Shown here in pieces: positions 1-8,772 of a stretch of DNA of 64,000 bases. The number at the start of each line of letters is the position of its first letter. Positions within the stretch are counted from its first letter, which is position 1. The stretch is from contig NZ_CP094264.1 of the NCBI RefSeq assembly GCF_023614235.1, positions 3,596,001 to 3,660,000 on the forward strand, written 5' to 3'. This DNA is from Streptomyces sp. MRC013 (GTDB lineage: Bacteria; Actinomycetota; Actinomycetes; Streptomycetales; Streptomycetaceae). The translations under genes and the position numbers were made by a program. The notes below the pieces were generated by a model that saw only the letters and a program-made list of their open reading frames with translations, searched no databases and was not told the origin of the DNA.

Positions 1-846
1 GACCGGCTCGACCGTCCACGGCAGCGGCCCGCGCGCGGGCAGGGTCCCCACGATGTTCCGCACGATCCGCAGGGCGTGCGCGTCGTCCTCGGCCAGGTGG
101 TCGGTCACGCCGGAGGTGCGGGAGTGGACCTCGCCGCCGCCCAGCTCCTCGGCGGTGACGACCTCGCCCGTGGCGGCCTTCACCAGCGGCGGGCCGCCCA
201 GGAAGATCGTGCCCTGGTTCCGGACGATGACGGCCTCGTCGCTCATCGCCGGCACGTACGCCCCGCCGGCCGTGCACGAGCCGAGGACGGCCGCGATCTG
301 CGGGATGCCCGCGCCCGACATGCGGGCCTGGTTGTAGAAGATCCGCCCGAAGTGGTCCCGGTCGGGGAACACCTCGTCCTGCATCGGCAGGAACGCGCCG
401 CCCGAGTCCACCAGGTACACGCAGGGCAGCCGGTTCTCCAGGGCCACCTCCTGCGCGCGCAGGTGCTTCTTGACGGTCATCGGGTAGTACGTGCCGCCCT
501 TGACGGTGGCGTCGTTGGCGACGACGACCACCTCGCGGCCGCCGACCCGTCCGATGCCGGCGATCACCCCGGCGGCGGGGGCCTGGTCGTCGTACATGCC
601 GTTCGCCGCGAGCGGTGCCAGCTCCAGGAAGGGCGAGCCCGGATCCAGGAGCGTGTCGACGCGGTCGCGCGGCAGCAGCTTGCCGCGCGCGGTGTGCCGG
701 GCGCGTGCCTTCTCGCCGCCACCGAGCCGGACGGCGGCGAGCCGCGCCCGGAGGTCGTCGGACAGTTCCCGGTGCGCCGTCTCGTTGGCCCGCCAGGCCG
801 CCGACGCGGGATCCGCCGCGCTCGTCAGCACAGGTGCCTGCTGCAT
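1..846 (-). CDS. Acyl-CoA carboxylase beta (carboxyltransferase) subunit, 3' end outside window
   Basis: The visible 282 N-terminal residues match the biotin-dependent acyl-CoA carboxyltransferase beta family (methylcrotonyl-/propionyl-CoA type, AccD1-like). This subunit transfers CO2 from carboxybiotin to an acyl-CoA, usually in branched-chain amino-acid or odd-chain acyl-CoA breakdown. Seen in the sequence: the crotonase-fold signature [19 protein letters not shown], then [21 protein letters not shown] glycine-rich CoA-binding segments (here [12 protein letters not shown]), then [12 protein letters not shown]. It starts at ATG with AAGGGGA upstream. It is divergent from a TetR gene across a 96-bp gap holding two palindromes, so repression by that TetR is likely. 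Which acyl-CoA it uses cannot be told from the part seen. It runs off the left edge, where an alpha subunit and acyl-CoA dehydrogenase would be expected by analogy. Confidence 0.9.
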   Translation of the reverse strand, partial: MQQAPVLTSAADPASAAWRANETAHRELSDDLRARLAAVRLGGGEKARARHTARGKLLPRDRVDTLLDPGSPFLELAPLAANGMYDDQAPAAGVIAGIGRVGGREVVVVANDATVKGGTYYPMTVKKHLRAQEVALENRLPCVYLVDSGGAFLPMQDEVFPDRDHFGRIFYNQARMSGAGIPQIAAVLGSCTAGGAYVPAMSDEAVIVRNQGTIFLGGPPLVKAATGEVVTAEELGGGEVHSRTSGVTDHLAEDDAHALRIVRNIVGTLPARGPLPWTVEPV

Positions 847-876
847 CGTGTCGAGTCCCCTTGACCGTACGAGAGC

Positions 877-921
877 GTTAATGAGCGTTAACGTGCATCG
901 CCAAGGTTAACGAGCGCTAAC
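877..921. promoter_or_regulatory. Tandem TetR operator palindromes in divergent promoter
   Basis: Two related 16-bp imperfect palindromes, GTTAATGAGCGTTAAC (877-892) and GTTAACGAGCGCTAAC (906-921), have centres 29 bp apart between accD-like and tetR. The second overlaps the putative -35 of tetR. The arrangement fits a TetR dimer repressing both genes; this is inferred from layout, with no binding data. Confidence 0.65.
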
Positions 922-936
922 CACCTTGTCTAGAAT
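908..936 (+). promoter_or_regulatory. Probable leaderless promoter of the TetR gene
   Basis: TTAACG (908-913), a 17-bp spacer and TAGAAT (931-936) form a sigma70/HrdB-like promoter. The expected transcription start, 7 nt after the -10, is the A of the ATG at 943. No ribosome-binding site precedes that ATG, so the mRNA is probably leaderless. Confidence 0.55.
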
Positions 937-942
937 CGGTCC

Positions 943-1545
943 ATGACGACCAGGACCGACGCCCCGACCCGGCGCGAGCAGATCCTGCGGGAGGCCGCCC
1001 GCCTCTTCGCCGAGCGCGGTTTCCACGGCGTGGGCGTCGACGAGATAGGCGCGGCGGTCGGCATCAGCGGTCCGGGCCTCTACCGGCACTTCGCGGGCAA
1101 GGACGCCATGCTCGCCGAGCTGCTCGTCGGGATCAGCGAGCGCCTCCTCGACGGCGGCCGCCGCCGCGTCGCCGAGTCCGGCGGCGACCCCGAGGCGCTG
1201 CTGGCCGCCCTGATCGACGGCCACATCGACTTCGCGCTCAACGACCGGTCGCTCATCACCCTCCACGACCGCGAGCTGGACCGCCTGCGCGACGCCGACC
1301 GCAAGCGCGTCCGCCAGTTGCAGCGCCAGTACGTCGAGCTGTGGGTCGACGCGGTGCGCGAGGCGTACCCGACGCTGGACGAGGCCGACGCCCGGGCGGC
1401 CGTCCACGCGGTGTTCGGCCTGCTCAACTCCACCCCGCACCTCGCCGGCGCCCTCACCGGCCGCCCCTCCACGGGCCCCCTGCTCCACCGCCTCGCCCGC
1501 GGCGCCCTCGCGGCGGCGGCCCCCCGGGACCCGGAGGGCCGCTGA
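943..1545 (+). CDS. TetR/AcrR family regulator of acyl-CoA carboxylase locus
   Basis: A 200-residue TetR-type regulator. The N-terminal HTH (about residues 12-58) is clear, with REQILREAARLFAERGFHGV, then the recognition region VGISGPGLYRHFAGKDAML. The C-terminal ligand domain is all-helical. It lies head to head with the acyl-CoA carboxylase beta gene, which suggests local repression relieved by an acyl-CoA or related ligand. Similar TetR genes sit beside accD1/acyl-CoA dehydrogenase genes in other actinomycetes. The start is ATG 943 because the HTH needs this N-terminus and a leaderless promoter fits exactly. A perfect hairpin follows 8 nt after the stop. Confidence 0.88.
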   Translation: MTTRTDAPTRREQILREAARLFAERGFHGVGVDEIGAAVGISGPGLYRHFAGKDAMLAELLVGISERLLDGGRRRVAESGGDPEALLAALIDGHIDFALNDRSLITLHDRELDRLRDADRKRVRQLQRQYVELWVDAVREAYPTLDEADARAAVHAVFGLLNSTPHLAGALTGRPSTGPLLHRLARGALAAAAPRDPEGR

Positions 1546-1553
1546 ACCCGCCG

Positions 1554-1659
1554 CCCGCGCGGGCGCACGCCCGCGCGGGTCGGAAGGCCCCGGCGCGGGC
1601 GCGCGGGCGCGCGGAGGGGCCGGCCGCGGCGGTCCGTGTGCCCGCGCGGCCGGCCCCTC
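1554..1659. terminator. Two strong hairpins between convergent genes
   Basis: CCCGCGCGGGC (1554-1564) pairs perfectly with GCCCGCGCGGG (1569-1579) over a 4-nt loop, 8 nt after the tetR stop. A second 14-bp perfect stem, GAGGGGCCGGCCGC (1614-1627) with 1646-1659, follows. Together they probably terminate tetR from the left and the secreted-protein gene from the right. Confidence 0.6.
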
Positions 1660-1731
1660 GATTCCCCCCTCGGGCCTCCTCCGATTCCCCCCTCGGCCCC
1701 CCTCGGGCTCCGGTCCGGGCCGGTGCCCGGG

Positions 1732-2262
1732 TCAGCAGGCGTACGTCGTGCCGTCCGCCGCGAGGTTCCAGTTGCAGGAGCTGACGGAGCCGGTGGACGT
1801 GTTGTCGTCCGGGCTCCCCGGCTTCTTCAGCCGCAGGTCGGGGGTGCGGGACCGGGCGTCGTTGGGCAGGACGTGCCGCGCGTAGCCCCGGTAGAGGTGG
1901 TGCCAGCCGCTGCCGTCCCGGTGGTTGGTGCCGCTGCCGGTGTGCACGTACGCCTTGGCGCCGGCGGGCAGGTCGTACGAGGGCAGCACGCGACCGTAGG
2001 TGTTGGAGGTGATGTCGGGGACGTACCCGCCCGTGTTCACCGTCCGCGAGGTCACGTTCCTGATCAGGAAGTACTCGCCGTTCAGGTTGAGCTGGCGGCC
2101 GTCCCGGAGGTCCGCGCCCGAGGTGTTGGGCCGCACGTGGGTGATCATCAGGGCGCCCGTCGTGGACGCGGCCCGGGCGTCCGCGGACAGCGCGGCGGGG
2201 GACAGCGCGGCGAGGGACAGGGCGGCCGTCGACAGGGCGGCGGCGCGTATCGCACGGTTCAA
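1732..2262 (-). CDS. Secreted lamin-tail-domain-like protein
   Basis: A 176-residue exported protein. The N-terminus has Arg residues, a long Ala/Leu hydrophobic stretch and a cleavage-like ADARA, so it is a probable Sec substrate. The mature part (about residues 35-176) carries the pattern of the lamin tail domain (immunoglobulin-like fold): ITHVRPNTSGADLRDGRQLN, EYFLIRN, then a Trp-His-rich region and a C-terminal Cys pair. Such domains in Streptomyces are small extracellular proteins of unknown role. The start is a TTG, chosen because GGAGAAAGG lies 7 nt upstream and no in-frame ATG begins the signal peptide. It is alone in its orientation. Confidence 0.75.
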   Translation of the reverse strand: MNRAIRAAALSTAALSLAALSPAALSADARAASTTGALMITHVRPNTSGADLRDGRQLNLNGEYFLIRNVTSRTVNTGGYVPDITSNTYGRVLPSYDLPAGAKAYVHTGSGTNHRDGSGWHHLYRGYARHVLPNDARSRTPDLRLKKPGSPDDNTSTGSVSSCNWNLAADGTTYAC

Positions 2263-2482
2263 GGAGGTGCCTTTCTCCAGCGGTGCCGGGCACGGGCGGC
2301 CCGGCCGTTCGGGGACGTCCGCGTCCCGGGCGGGGTGGGGTGGCGGGCGCCAGTCTGCCGGGCCAAGCGGAGGTTGCGGGCGGGTTTCCCGCCGGTAGGG
2401 CCGAAGGTCCCGCCCCGGACACGCCGCGGACGCGCCGCCGGACGCCCCGGCCGCCGCCGGAGGCGGGCGGCACAATGGGGGA

Positions 2483-3261
2483 ATGCCGATACCCAGCCGC
2501 GCCGCCCTCGTCGAGCACCTCGTCCGCACGCGCATCGCGGGGGACGTCGCCACCCCCGCGACAACAACCTCGCCCACTACCGCGGGCTCGCGAACGGCGA
2601 CCGCCACTACTGGCTGGGCCTGGAGCTGGGCGACCGCTGGACCGACGAGCAGGACGTGCTCGCGGTGATGGCCGAGCGGTGCGGCGTCGACGACGACCCC
2701 GAGCACCGCACCGGCCGGGACACCATCGACCCGGAGCTCACCGTCGACGCCCTGGACCGGATGGCCGTCCGCCTCCGCAAGGCCGCCGACGCCCGGCAGC
2801 GGGTGCTCCTGGCGACCGGCCACCCCGGCGCGCTCCTGGACGTGCACGGCCGCACCGCCGCCGCGCTGCGCGCCGCCGGCTGCGACGTCGTCCGCATCCC
2901 CGGCGGGCTCACCGCCGACGAGGGGTACGTGGTGCAGTTCGCCGACGTGGCGGTGTTCGAACGGGGCGCCACGCTGTGGCACACCCACTCCCCGGAGCCG
3001 ATGAGCGCGATCCTGGATGGCCTGCGCGCCGCGGGCGAGGCCCTCCCGGACCTCGTCGTCGCCGACCACGGCTGGGCGGGCCGCGCCGCGCAGCGCGGCA
3101 TCGACACGGTGGGCTACGCGGACTGCAACGACCCGGCCCTCTTCGTCGGCGAGGCCGAGGGCGTCCTCCAGGTGGTCGTCCCCCTCGACGACCACGTCCT
3201 GGACCCCCGCTCCTACGAGCCGATGACCGCCTACCTGCTGGACGCCGCCGGGCTGCTGTGA
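2483..3261 (+). pseudogene. HAD-like phosphatase, frameshifted as sequenced
   Basis: Residues 1-25 (MPIPSRAALVEHLVRTRIAG onward) read in one frame. The rest, starting RDNNLAHYRGLANGDRHYWL, reads in the next frame to the stop at 3261. Restoring one C in the run at 2553-2557 joins them into a protein of about 259 residues. The joined product resembles a conserved actinobacterial phosphatase family that removes phosphate from small substrates, but the substrate is unknown. CACAAT lies just upstream of the ATG and could be a -10 for a short or absent leader. Everything downstream is well conserved in character, so sequence error is as likely as real loss. It ends in a hairpin shared with the converging acyl-CoA dehydrogenase gene. 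Confidence 0.7.
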
Positions 3262-3299
3262 CCGCGGCGGCCGTCCGGGGCCGCGCGGGGCCGCACGCG

Positions 3300-3347
3300 G
3301 ACGCCCTCCCCGGGCCGCTTTGTCACGAGCGGCCCGGGGAGGGCGTC
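3300..3347. terminator. Bidirectional terminator, 20-bp perfect stem
   Basis: GACGCCCTCCCCGGGCCGCT (3300-3319) pairs perfectly with 3328-3347 over an 8-nt loop. It lies between the converging phosphatase and acyl-CoA dehydrogenase genes. There is no U tract, as is common in Streptomyces. Confidence 0.75.
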
Positions 3348-3370
3348 ACGGTCACGCGGTCCGGCCGCGG

Positions 3371-4528
3371 TCACAGCCCCATCGACTTGGCGATGATCGA
3401 CTTCATGATCTCGCTGGTGCCGCCGTAGATGCGGTTGACGCGGTTGTCCGCGTACAGGCGGGCGATGGGGTACTCGTTCATGTAGCCGTAGCCGCCGTGG
3501 AGCTGGAGGCAGCGGTCGATGACGCGGTGCGCCACCTCGGTGCAGAACAGCTTGGCGGACGCGGCCTCGGCGGGGGTCAGCTCCCCGGCGTCCAGGGCCT
3601 CCAGGGCGCGGTCGGCGACGGCCTCGGCGGCGTCCACCTCGGCCTGGCAGGCGGCCAGCTCGAACTTGGTGTTCTGGAAGTGCGCGACCGGCTTGCCGAA
3701 GACGGTGCGCTCCTGCACGTACTGCTGGGCGAACCGGACGGCGGCCTTGGCCTGGGCGTACGCGCCGAAGGCGATGCCCCAGCGCTCGGAGGCCAGGTTG
3801 TGGCCGAGGTAGGAGAAGCCCTTGCCCTCCTCGCCGAGCAGGTCCTCGGCCGGGACCTTCACGTCGACGAAGGCCAGCTCGGCCGTGTCGGAGGTGCGCA
3901 GGCCCAGCTTGTCCAGCTTGCGGCCGACGGAGTACCCCTCGGACTTGGTGTCCACCGCGAACAGGGAGATCCCGAAGCGGCGGTCCTCCTCGCTCGGGGG
4001 GGAGGTGCGGGCGCAGACGATGACCCGGTCGGCGTGGACACCGCCGGTGATGAAGGTCTTGGCGCCGTTGAGGACGTAGTGCGTGCCGTCCTCGGAGAGC
4101 CTGGCGGTGGTCTTCATGCCCGCGACGTCGGAGCCGGTGCCCGGCTCGGTCATCGCCAGCGCCCACATCTCCTCGCCGGTGACGAACTTCGGCAGGTAGC
4201 GCCGCTTCTGCTCCTCGGTGGCGAGCATCTTGATGTAGGGGAGCGCCAGCAGCACGTGGACGCCGGAGCCGCCGAAGATGACGCCCGCGCGGGCGGTCTC
4301 CTCGCACAGCACGGCCTCGAACTTGTGGGTGTCCAGGCCGGCCCCGCCGAACTCCTCGGGGACGTTGATGCCGAAGATACCCAGCTCGCCGAGCTTGTAG
4401 TAGAAGTCGCGCGGCGCCTGGCCGGCGGCGAACCACTCGTCGTAGACGGGCACGACCTCGGCTTCGATGAAGGCGCGGAGGGTGTCCCGGAACGCCTCGT
4501 GGTCCTCGTTGAATACGGTACGGCGCAC
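3371..4528 (-). CDS. Acyl-CoA dehydrogenase
   Basis: A 385-residue, full-length FAD acyl-CoA dehydrogenase that oxidises acyl-CoA to trans-2-enoyl-CoA and passes electrons to ETF. Three domains can be followed: an N-terminal helical part, the middle beta domain with the family signature MTEPGTGSDVAGMKTTA and KTFITGG, and a C-terminal helical part ending LQLHGGYGYMNEYPIARLYA, VNRIYGGTSEIMKSIIA. The start ATG has GGAGG upstream. An imperfect palindrome sits 30-46 bp before the ATG, and the nearest regulator is the TetR at 4877. Chain-length preference cannot be read from sequence. Confidence 0.9.
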   Translation of the reverse strand: MRRTVFNEDHEAFRDTLRAFIEAEVVPVYDEWFAAGQAPRDFYYKLGELGIFGINVPEEFGGAGLDTHKFEAVLCEETARAGVIFGGSGVHVLLALPYIKMLATEEQKRRYLPKFVTGEEMWALAMTEPGTGSDVAGMKTTARLSEDGTHYVLNGAKTFITGGVHADRVIVCARTSPPSEEDRRFGISLFAVDTKSEGYSVGRKLDKLGLRTSDTAELAFVDVKVPAEDLLGEEGKGFSYLGHNLASERWGIAFGAYAQAKAAVRFAQQYVQERTVFGKPVAHFQNTKFELAACQAEVDAAEAVADRALEALDAGELTPAEAASAKLFCTEVAHRVIDRCLQLHGGYGYMNEYPIARLYADNRVNRIYGGTSEIMKSIIAKSMGL

Positions 4529-4876
4529 CGACGCCTCCTTGGAGTGGCTGGGCTCTGGCTAAGCGCTTGCTCAGGTTGTTGGCATCGAAGTTACCCGGCG
4601 GTCATCAAGCCTGTCCAGGGCGCCGGGCGGCACGCCGGCTGGAGTCCGGGGCAGGCCCTCACCGCGATCCGCACCGGCGCGCGTGCGGGGTGCGGCAGGG
4701 CCGCCGGGGCGCGGGGCGTCGCGTCCACGCACCCGGTCGGGGCGCGGGGCCCGGCGGCCCGGGTGGCGCGGGTGACCGCCGTGGGTGCGCTGGTCGACCG
4801 GTTCGCACGGGCCGCGTCCGTGGGCGCGGGCGGCGCACCGCGCCCGGCGGGTGCCGGCGGCGCTCGCCGGGCGTGG
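4529..4876. other. Intergenic 348 bp, operator only
   Basis: Apart from the palindrome at 4559-4574, no gene is supported. The long open frames here are high-GC shadows with Arg/Pro-rich translations. Confidence 0.5.
4559..4574. promoter_or_regulatory. Operator-like palindrome upstream of acyl-CoA dehydrogenase
   Basis: CTAAGCGCTTGCTCAG has arms CTnAGC and GCTnAG around 4 nt. This position and form are typical of TetR/FadR-type operators in front of actinobacterial fatty-acid genes; the cognate regulator is inferred only. Confidence 0.5.
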
Positions 4877-5503
4877 TCATTCCCGCGGTCCGGCGGCGGG
4901 GCCGTCCCGGAAGATCCGGTCCAGGTGATGTTCGAGGACCGCGGCGGCCTCCTCCGGGCCGCGCTGCCCGACGAGGACGCCGGTGCCGAGCCCCGCGGAC
5001 AGGGCCAGCAGGCTGACGGCCTCCAGCCGGGCGTCCACGCCGGGCCGGGTGAGCCCCTCCTCCTCGGCCTGCCGGAGCAGTCCGACCAGGGCGCTCTCGG
5101 CGGCGTCGGGGTTCCTGACGAAGGGCTGGGCGGCGAGCGCCCGGTCGGTGACGGACAGGACGGCGTACGAGGTGTAGACGAGGTGGAAGACGCGGCTCTC
5201 CTCGTCCGCCGGCAGCGCCGCCGCCAGTATCGCCTCGACCACCGCGCGCGGCCCCGGATCGGGGCCGGCGGCCCGGACCCGGGCACCGACCCGCTCCCCG
5301 AACCTCCCGGCCAGGTGCTGCAACCCGTGGAGCAGCAGTTTCTCCTTGGTCTCGAAGTAGTACTGCACCAGCCGCAGCGACACGCCCGCCTCCGCCGCCA
5401 CGTCGCGCATGCCGACGGCGTGCAGCCCGCGCCGCGCCGCCACGCGGAGGAGGGCCTCGGCGATCTCGGCACGCCGCTCCGCGTGGTCCACCCGCTTGGG
5501 CAT
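4877..5503 (-). CDS. TetR/AcrR family regulator
   Basis: A 208-residue regulator. The HTH occupies about residues 8-55 (RRAEIAEALLRVAARRGLHA, then VAAEAGVSLRLVQYYFETKE), followed by a C-terminal helical domain of the type in TetR_C_6-like proteins. The start ATG gives the usual short pre-HTH tail; AAGGAGCG lies upstream. It is divergent from an alpha/beta hydrolase, and the shared 108-bp gap contains two GGTAC-type palindromes, so it very likely controls itself and the hydrolase. The ligand is unknown; hydrolase substrates or products are obvious candidates. Confidence 0.87.
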   Translation of the reverse strand: MPKRVDHAERRAEIAEALLRVAARRGLHAVGMRDVAAEAGVSLRLVQYYFETKEKLLLHGLQHLAGRFGERVGARVRAAGPDPGPRAVVEAILAAALPADEESRVFHLVYTSYAVLSVTDRALAAQPFVRNPDAAESALVGLLRQAEEEGLTRPGVDARLEAVSLLALSAGLGTGVLVGQRGPEEAAAVLEHHLDRIFRDGPAAGPRE

Positions 5504-5548
5504 CGACCGCTCCTTCGTCCCTCGTCGTCGCCGGGCCCCCATTTTTTA

Positions 5549-5586
5549 TGGTACACCTGTATCAATTAAGTGGTACATTCGTACCG
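5549..5586. promoter_or_regulatory. Pair of TetR operator palindromes
   Basis: TGGTACACCTGTATCA (5549-5564; one mismatch between 7-nt arms) and TGGTACATTCGTACCG (5571-5586; perfect GGTAC/GTACC arms) lie side by side between the divergent tetR and hydrolase genes. A TetR dimer pair is the simplest reading. Confidence 0.65.
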
Positions 5587-5611
5587 TAGAAGACCGCACC
5601 CGGAGGTGGCC

Positions 5612-6523
5612 GTGCGCCGGACCCGAAACCGAACCCAGACGGACGCGGGCCGATTCGTGGACGACGCCCGGCGCGACCGCTACTTCGCGGCCTGCGACGC
5701 GGTGTACGCACTGGGCGCGCCGGCCCTGGCGGAAACGGATGTGGAGACGTCCTACGGCACCACGCACGTCTACGCGTACGGCCCGGACGACCCGGCCGCC
5801 CGGTCGCGCGTCCCCGTCGTCCTGGTGCACGGGGCGGGCTCCTGTTCCGCCATGTGGTACCCGAACACCCCCGCGCTCAGCGCCGCCCGCCCGGTCCACG
5901 CCGTCGACACCCCCGGCGACCCGGGGCGCAGCGTCCAGCGCGCGCCCATCGACCGGCCCGAACACGCCGCGCGATGGCTGGACGAGACGCTCGCCGGACT
6001 CGGGCTCGACCGCGTGCACCTGGTCGGCGCCTCCTACGGCGGCTGGCTCGCCCTGAACCAGGCGCACCGCAGGCCCGAACGCCTCGCCTCGGTCACCCTG
6101 CTCGACCCCGGAGGCCTGGAGAAGGTGGGGCTGCGCTTCTTCGCCTGGATATTCGCCAGCCTCCTCGCGACCTCCGCGCCCGGGGCGCTGCGGCCGCGGC
6201 TGGCGGCCTGGCTGGAGCAGCCGGTCCTCGTCGTGCCGGAACTGCGCACCATGATTAGACAGGGCGTCCGCGCCTACCGGGTGCGCCGCCCCGCCCCGCT
6301 GCCCCTGTCCGACGGCGAACTGTCCACCATCCGCACCCCGCTCTACCTGGTACTCGGCAAGCGGAGTCTCCTGGTGCACTCGCGCAGGCAGGTCGAACGC
6401 GTCCCGCGCCTGATACCGGGCGCCCGCGCCGAGATCGTCTCCGGCACCGGCCACGGACCCCAGATCGACCAGGCGGACGAGATCAACCGCCGGATGCTGG
6501 ACTTCATGGACTCCGTCGACTGA
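5612..6523 (+). CDS. Alpha/beta hydrolase
   Basis: A 303-residue cytosolic alpha/beta-fold hydrolase. Visible are the oxyanion region VVLVHGAGSCSAMWYPN (about 70-86), the nucleophile elbow GASYGGW with Ser141, and the late catalytic His in GTGHGPQID. No signal peptide. The GTG at 5612 is chosen over an earlier in-frame GTG at 5570 because GGAGG lies 5 nt upstream and the earlier one falls inside an operator. It is controlled with the divergent TetR, an arrangement common for ester- or lactone-inducible hydrolases. The substrate is unknown. Confidence 0.85.
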   Translation: MRRTRNRTQTDAGRFVDDARRDRYFAACDAVYALGAPALAETDVETSYGTTHVYAYGPDDPAARSRVPVVLVHGAGSCSAMWYPNTPALSAARPVHAVDTPGDPGRSVQRAPIDRPEHAARWLDETLAGLGLDRVHLVGASYGGWLALNQAHRRPERLASVTLLDPGGLEKVGLRFFAWIFASLLATSAPGALRPRLAAWLEQPVLVVPELRTMIRQGVRAYRVRRPAPLPLSDGELSTIRTPLYLVLGKRSLLVHSRRQVERVPRLIPGARAEIVSGTGHGPQIDQADEINRRMLDFMDSVD

Positions 6524-6761
6524 CGGGCCACCCGCACCCCGGTCGGCGACTCCGGACGGTACGGGCGGCCACGGGTCCGGCATCGGAGCCGGCGCCTCGG
6601 GTCCGGGGTGGCAGCCCGGCATCATCACCGATCACCCTGCGCCGAACGGTGGGAGGCGGGCGCTCAGGACCTCAGGGGCGGTCCGGGGTCCCTTCCGGGT
6701 TCGTCTCGGCGGTATCCGCCGCCACCCCAGCCACTACGCTGACCGCGGAGAGGAACCCGGC

Positions 6762-8021
6762 ATGCTGCTGAGATTTCGCACGGCCAACGTGCGGTCACTA
6801 CGCGACGAGCAGGAGCTGACCTTCGTCGTGCCCGGGGACGAGCCGAGCGCCGCGGCGCGGCGCGTCGAGCTGGCGGGAGGCGCGGTCGGCGTACTCCCCC
6901 TCGTGGGCGTCTTCGGCGCCAACGCCTCGGGCAAGTCGAACGTCCTCGCCGCGATGACCGACATGAGCGGCGCGGTCCAGAACTCCTACGCCCGCTGGGC
7001 CGCCTACGACGGCACCGACCGGACCCCCTTCGCGCTGGACGGCAAGGCCGGTGGGGAGCCCAGCTTCTACGAGGTGGACCTCGTCCTCGACGGCGTGCGC
7101 TGGACGTACGGCTTCGAGCTGGGCCCGGACCGGGTGGAAGCCGAATGGCTGCACTGCTATCCGCGCGGGCACCGTCAGGTGTGGCTCGACCGGGACGCCT
7201 CGCGCGCCAAGGTCTACGACTGGCCGGGCGCACGCGTGAGGGACCGGGCGGGCCTGGAGCGCCGCACCCGGCCGAACGCCCTGGTGCTCTCCACCGCCGG
7301 CACGGACAACCACCCGCAGCTCACCCCCCTCTTCCACTGGTTCCTCCGCAACCTCTGGCTGGTCAACCCCGAGGTCGAACGGGAGGAACGGGAGACGTTC
7401 ACGACGCGTGAACTGACCGGCAGGCGCGCGCGCCGCATCAACGAGCTGCTGAGGGTCGCCGACCTCGGCATCACCGGCGCGCACGCCGTGGAGGGGCCCC
7501 CGGGGCCGCCCGGAGGCCCGGCTCACCCACCGGTCCGCCACGGGTGACGTCGCCCTCGACTGGCGGGACGAGTCCTACGGAACCCGCTCCTGGTTCGCCC
7601 TCCTCGGGCCGCTGCTGCTGGCCCTGGACGAAGGGGCGGTCCTGCTTGTCGACGAACTCGACGCCAGTCTCCACCCCCGCTTCGCCGCCGAGGTCATCCG
7701 CCTGTTCCACGACCCCCAGGCCAACGCCAGGGGGCGCAGCTCGTCTTCACCTCGCACGACCCGTCCGTGCTCACCACGCCGAGCGGGGGCCGCCTGCTGG
7801 AGCCCGCCCAGGTGTGGCTCACCGAGAAGGACGAGGACGGCGCGACCGAGCTGTACCCGCTGACCGCGGCCTCCCCGGGGGAGGACGAGGACCTGATGAA
7901 GTCGTACCTGGCCGGCGCTTTCGGAGCGGTCCCCGCGCTGCTGGAGGGTCAGATCGCCCGGCGGCTGCTGGCGGTGTACGAGCGGGAACGCGAACCCGGG
8001 GCGGAGCGGAGCGGCAGCTGA
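6762..8021 (+). pseudogene. rloA: RloA/AbiLi-like AAA ATPase, two compensating frameshifts as sequenced
   Basis: An AAA_15-type ATPase of the RloA/AbiLi group, a predicted sensor ATPase of phage-defence pairs. It opens MLLRFRTANVRSLRDEQELT (the usual 'F.V.NFRSI' start) with Walker A GANASGKS at residues 52-59. Walker B VLLVDELDASLHP and the terminal switch VFTSHDPSVL are present, but in other frames. The reading frame shifts once upstream of 7543 (one extra base, near a G/C-rich stretch around 7500-7525) and returns near 7731-7737 (one missing base). Corrected, it is about 419 residues and overlaps rloB by one base (TGATG). As sequenced it would stop at 7547. Because both shifts compensate and all later motifs survive, sequence error or very recent damage is likely. 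Confidence 0.75.
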
Positions 8022-8680
8022 TGGCGCGTACGAGGGGGAAGGACTCGCTGGGGCCCGCGAAGAGAGGGCAACGGCGCTACAAGATCGTCCACGTCTTCAC
8101 CGAGGGCCTGGTGACCGAGCCGCGGTACATCGAGATCGTGCGCGGCAGACCCGCCGACACGGGTGTCGAGGTGCGGATCGCGAACGCGTCCGCGCCGGGC
8201 TCACAGCGCAAGCCGATCACGCTGGTCGAGGCGGCGGCACGGCTGATGCGCGAGGAGACACGCGCCGCGAAGAAGGCGAAGCTGGACGAGAAGTTGTGGC
8301 CGGAGGTCTGGTGCCTCTTCGACCGCGACGAGCACCAGCAGATTCCGGCGGCCCTGCGGCTCGCCGACGAGGCGGGGGTGCAGGTCGCCTTCTCACACCC
8401 CTGCTTCGAGCTGTGGCGGCTGCTCCACCACAAGCCGGTACACGGCAGGTTCAGCGGCGTGTGCGGGGAGGCCGTGAGACAGCTCCCCCTCGCGGGGACG
8501 CCGCAGGAGCTCAAGCACATGCGGCCGGACGAGCTCCCGGAGGGGAGCTTCGCCGAGGCGAAGAAGCGGGCGCAGAAGATCAACGCCCAGCACCCCGCCC
8601 ACGTGCCGAAGGACCGGCGCGACCCGTACACGGACGTGTACGTCTTCGTGGAGAAGGGCCTGAGGGTCGCCGGTTACTGA
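8021..8680 (+). CDS. rloB: RloB-like protein (TOPRIM-related effector)
   Basis: A 219-residue RloB/AbiLii family protein. The family has a TOPRIM-like fold related to OLD nucleases, and acidic residues fit it: TEG near residue 28 and FDRDEH near 105, then SHPCFELWRLLHH. In Campylobacter type I loci the linked rloA/rloB genes were named 'R-linked ORFs', and the lactococcal AbiL pair is homologous. Here the gene begins inside the stop codon of rloA and ends 92 bp before hsdM, so the genes may be co-transcribed. A nuclease or tRNA/RNA-cleaving role is inference. Confidence 0.8.
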   Translation: MARTRGKDSLGPAKRGQRRYKIVHVFTEGLVTEPRYIEIVRGRPADTGVEVRIANASAPGSQRKPITLVEAAARLMREETRAAKKAKLDEKLWPEVWCLFDRDEHQQIPAALRLADEAGVQVAFSHPCFELWRLLHHKPVHGRFSGVCGEAVRQLPLAGTPQELKHMRPDELPEGSFAEAKKRAQKINAQHPAHVPKDRRDPYTDVYVFVEKGLRVAGY

Positions 8681-8772
8681 GGCTGATGACCGGTGGGGCC
8701 CGCCGTTTTCGCCTCTGCTCCGAGTCGCCGTAGGGTTCCCTCGTCGTATCGGGTCGTAGGGAAGACGGTGAC

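Noticed and set aside
1..6523. A secondary-metabolite gene cluster at the left end
   Set aside because: Only acyl-CoA catabolic genes and regulators are present; no synthase, ligase or tailoring set.
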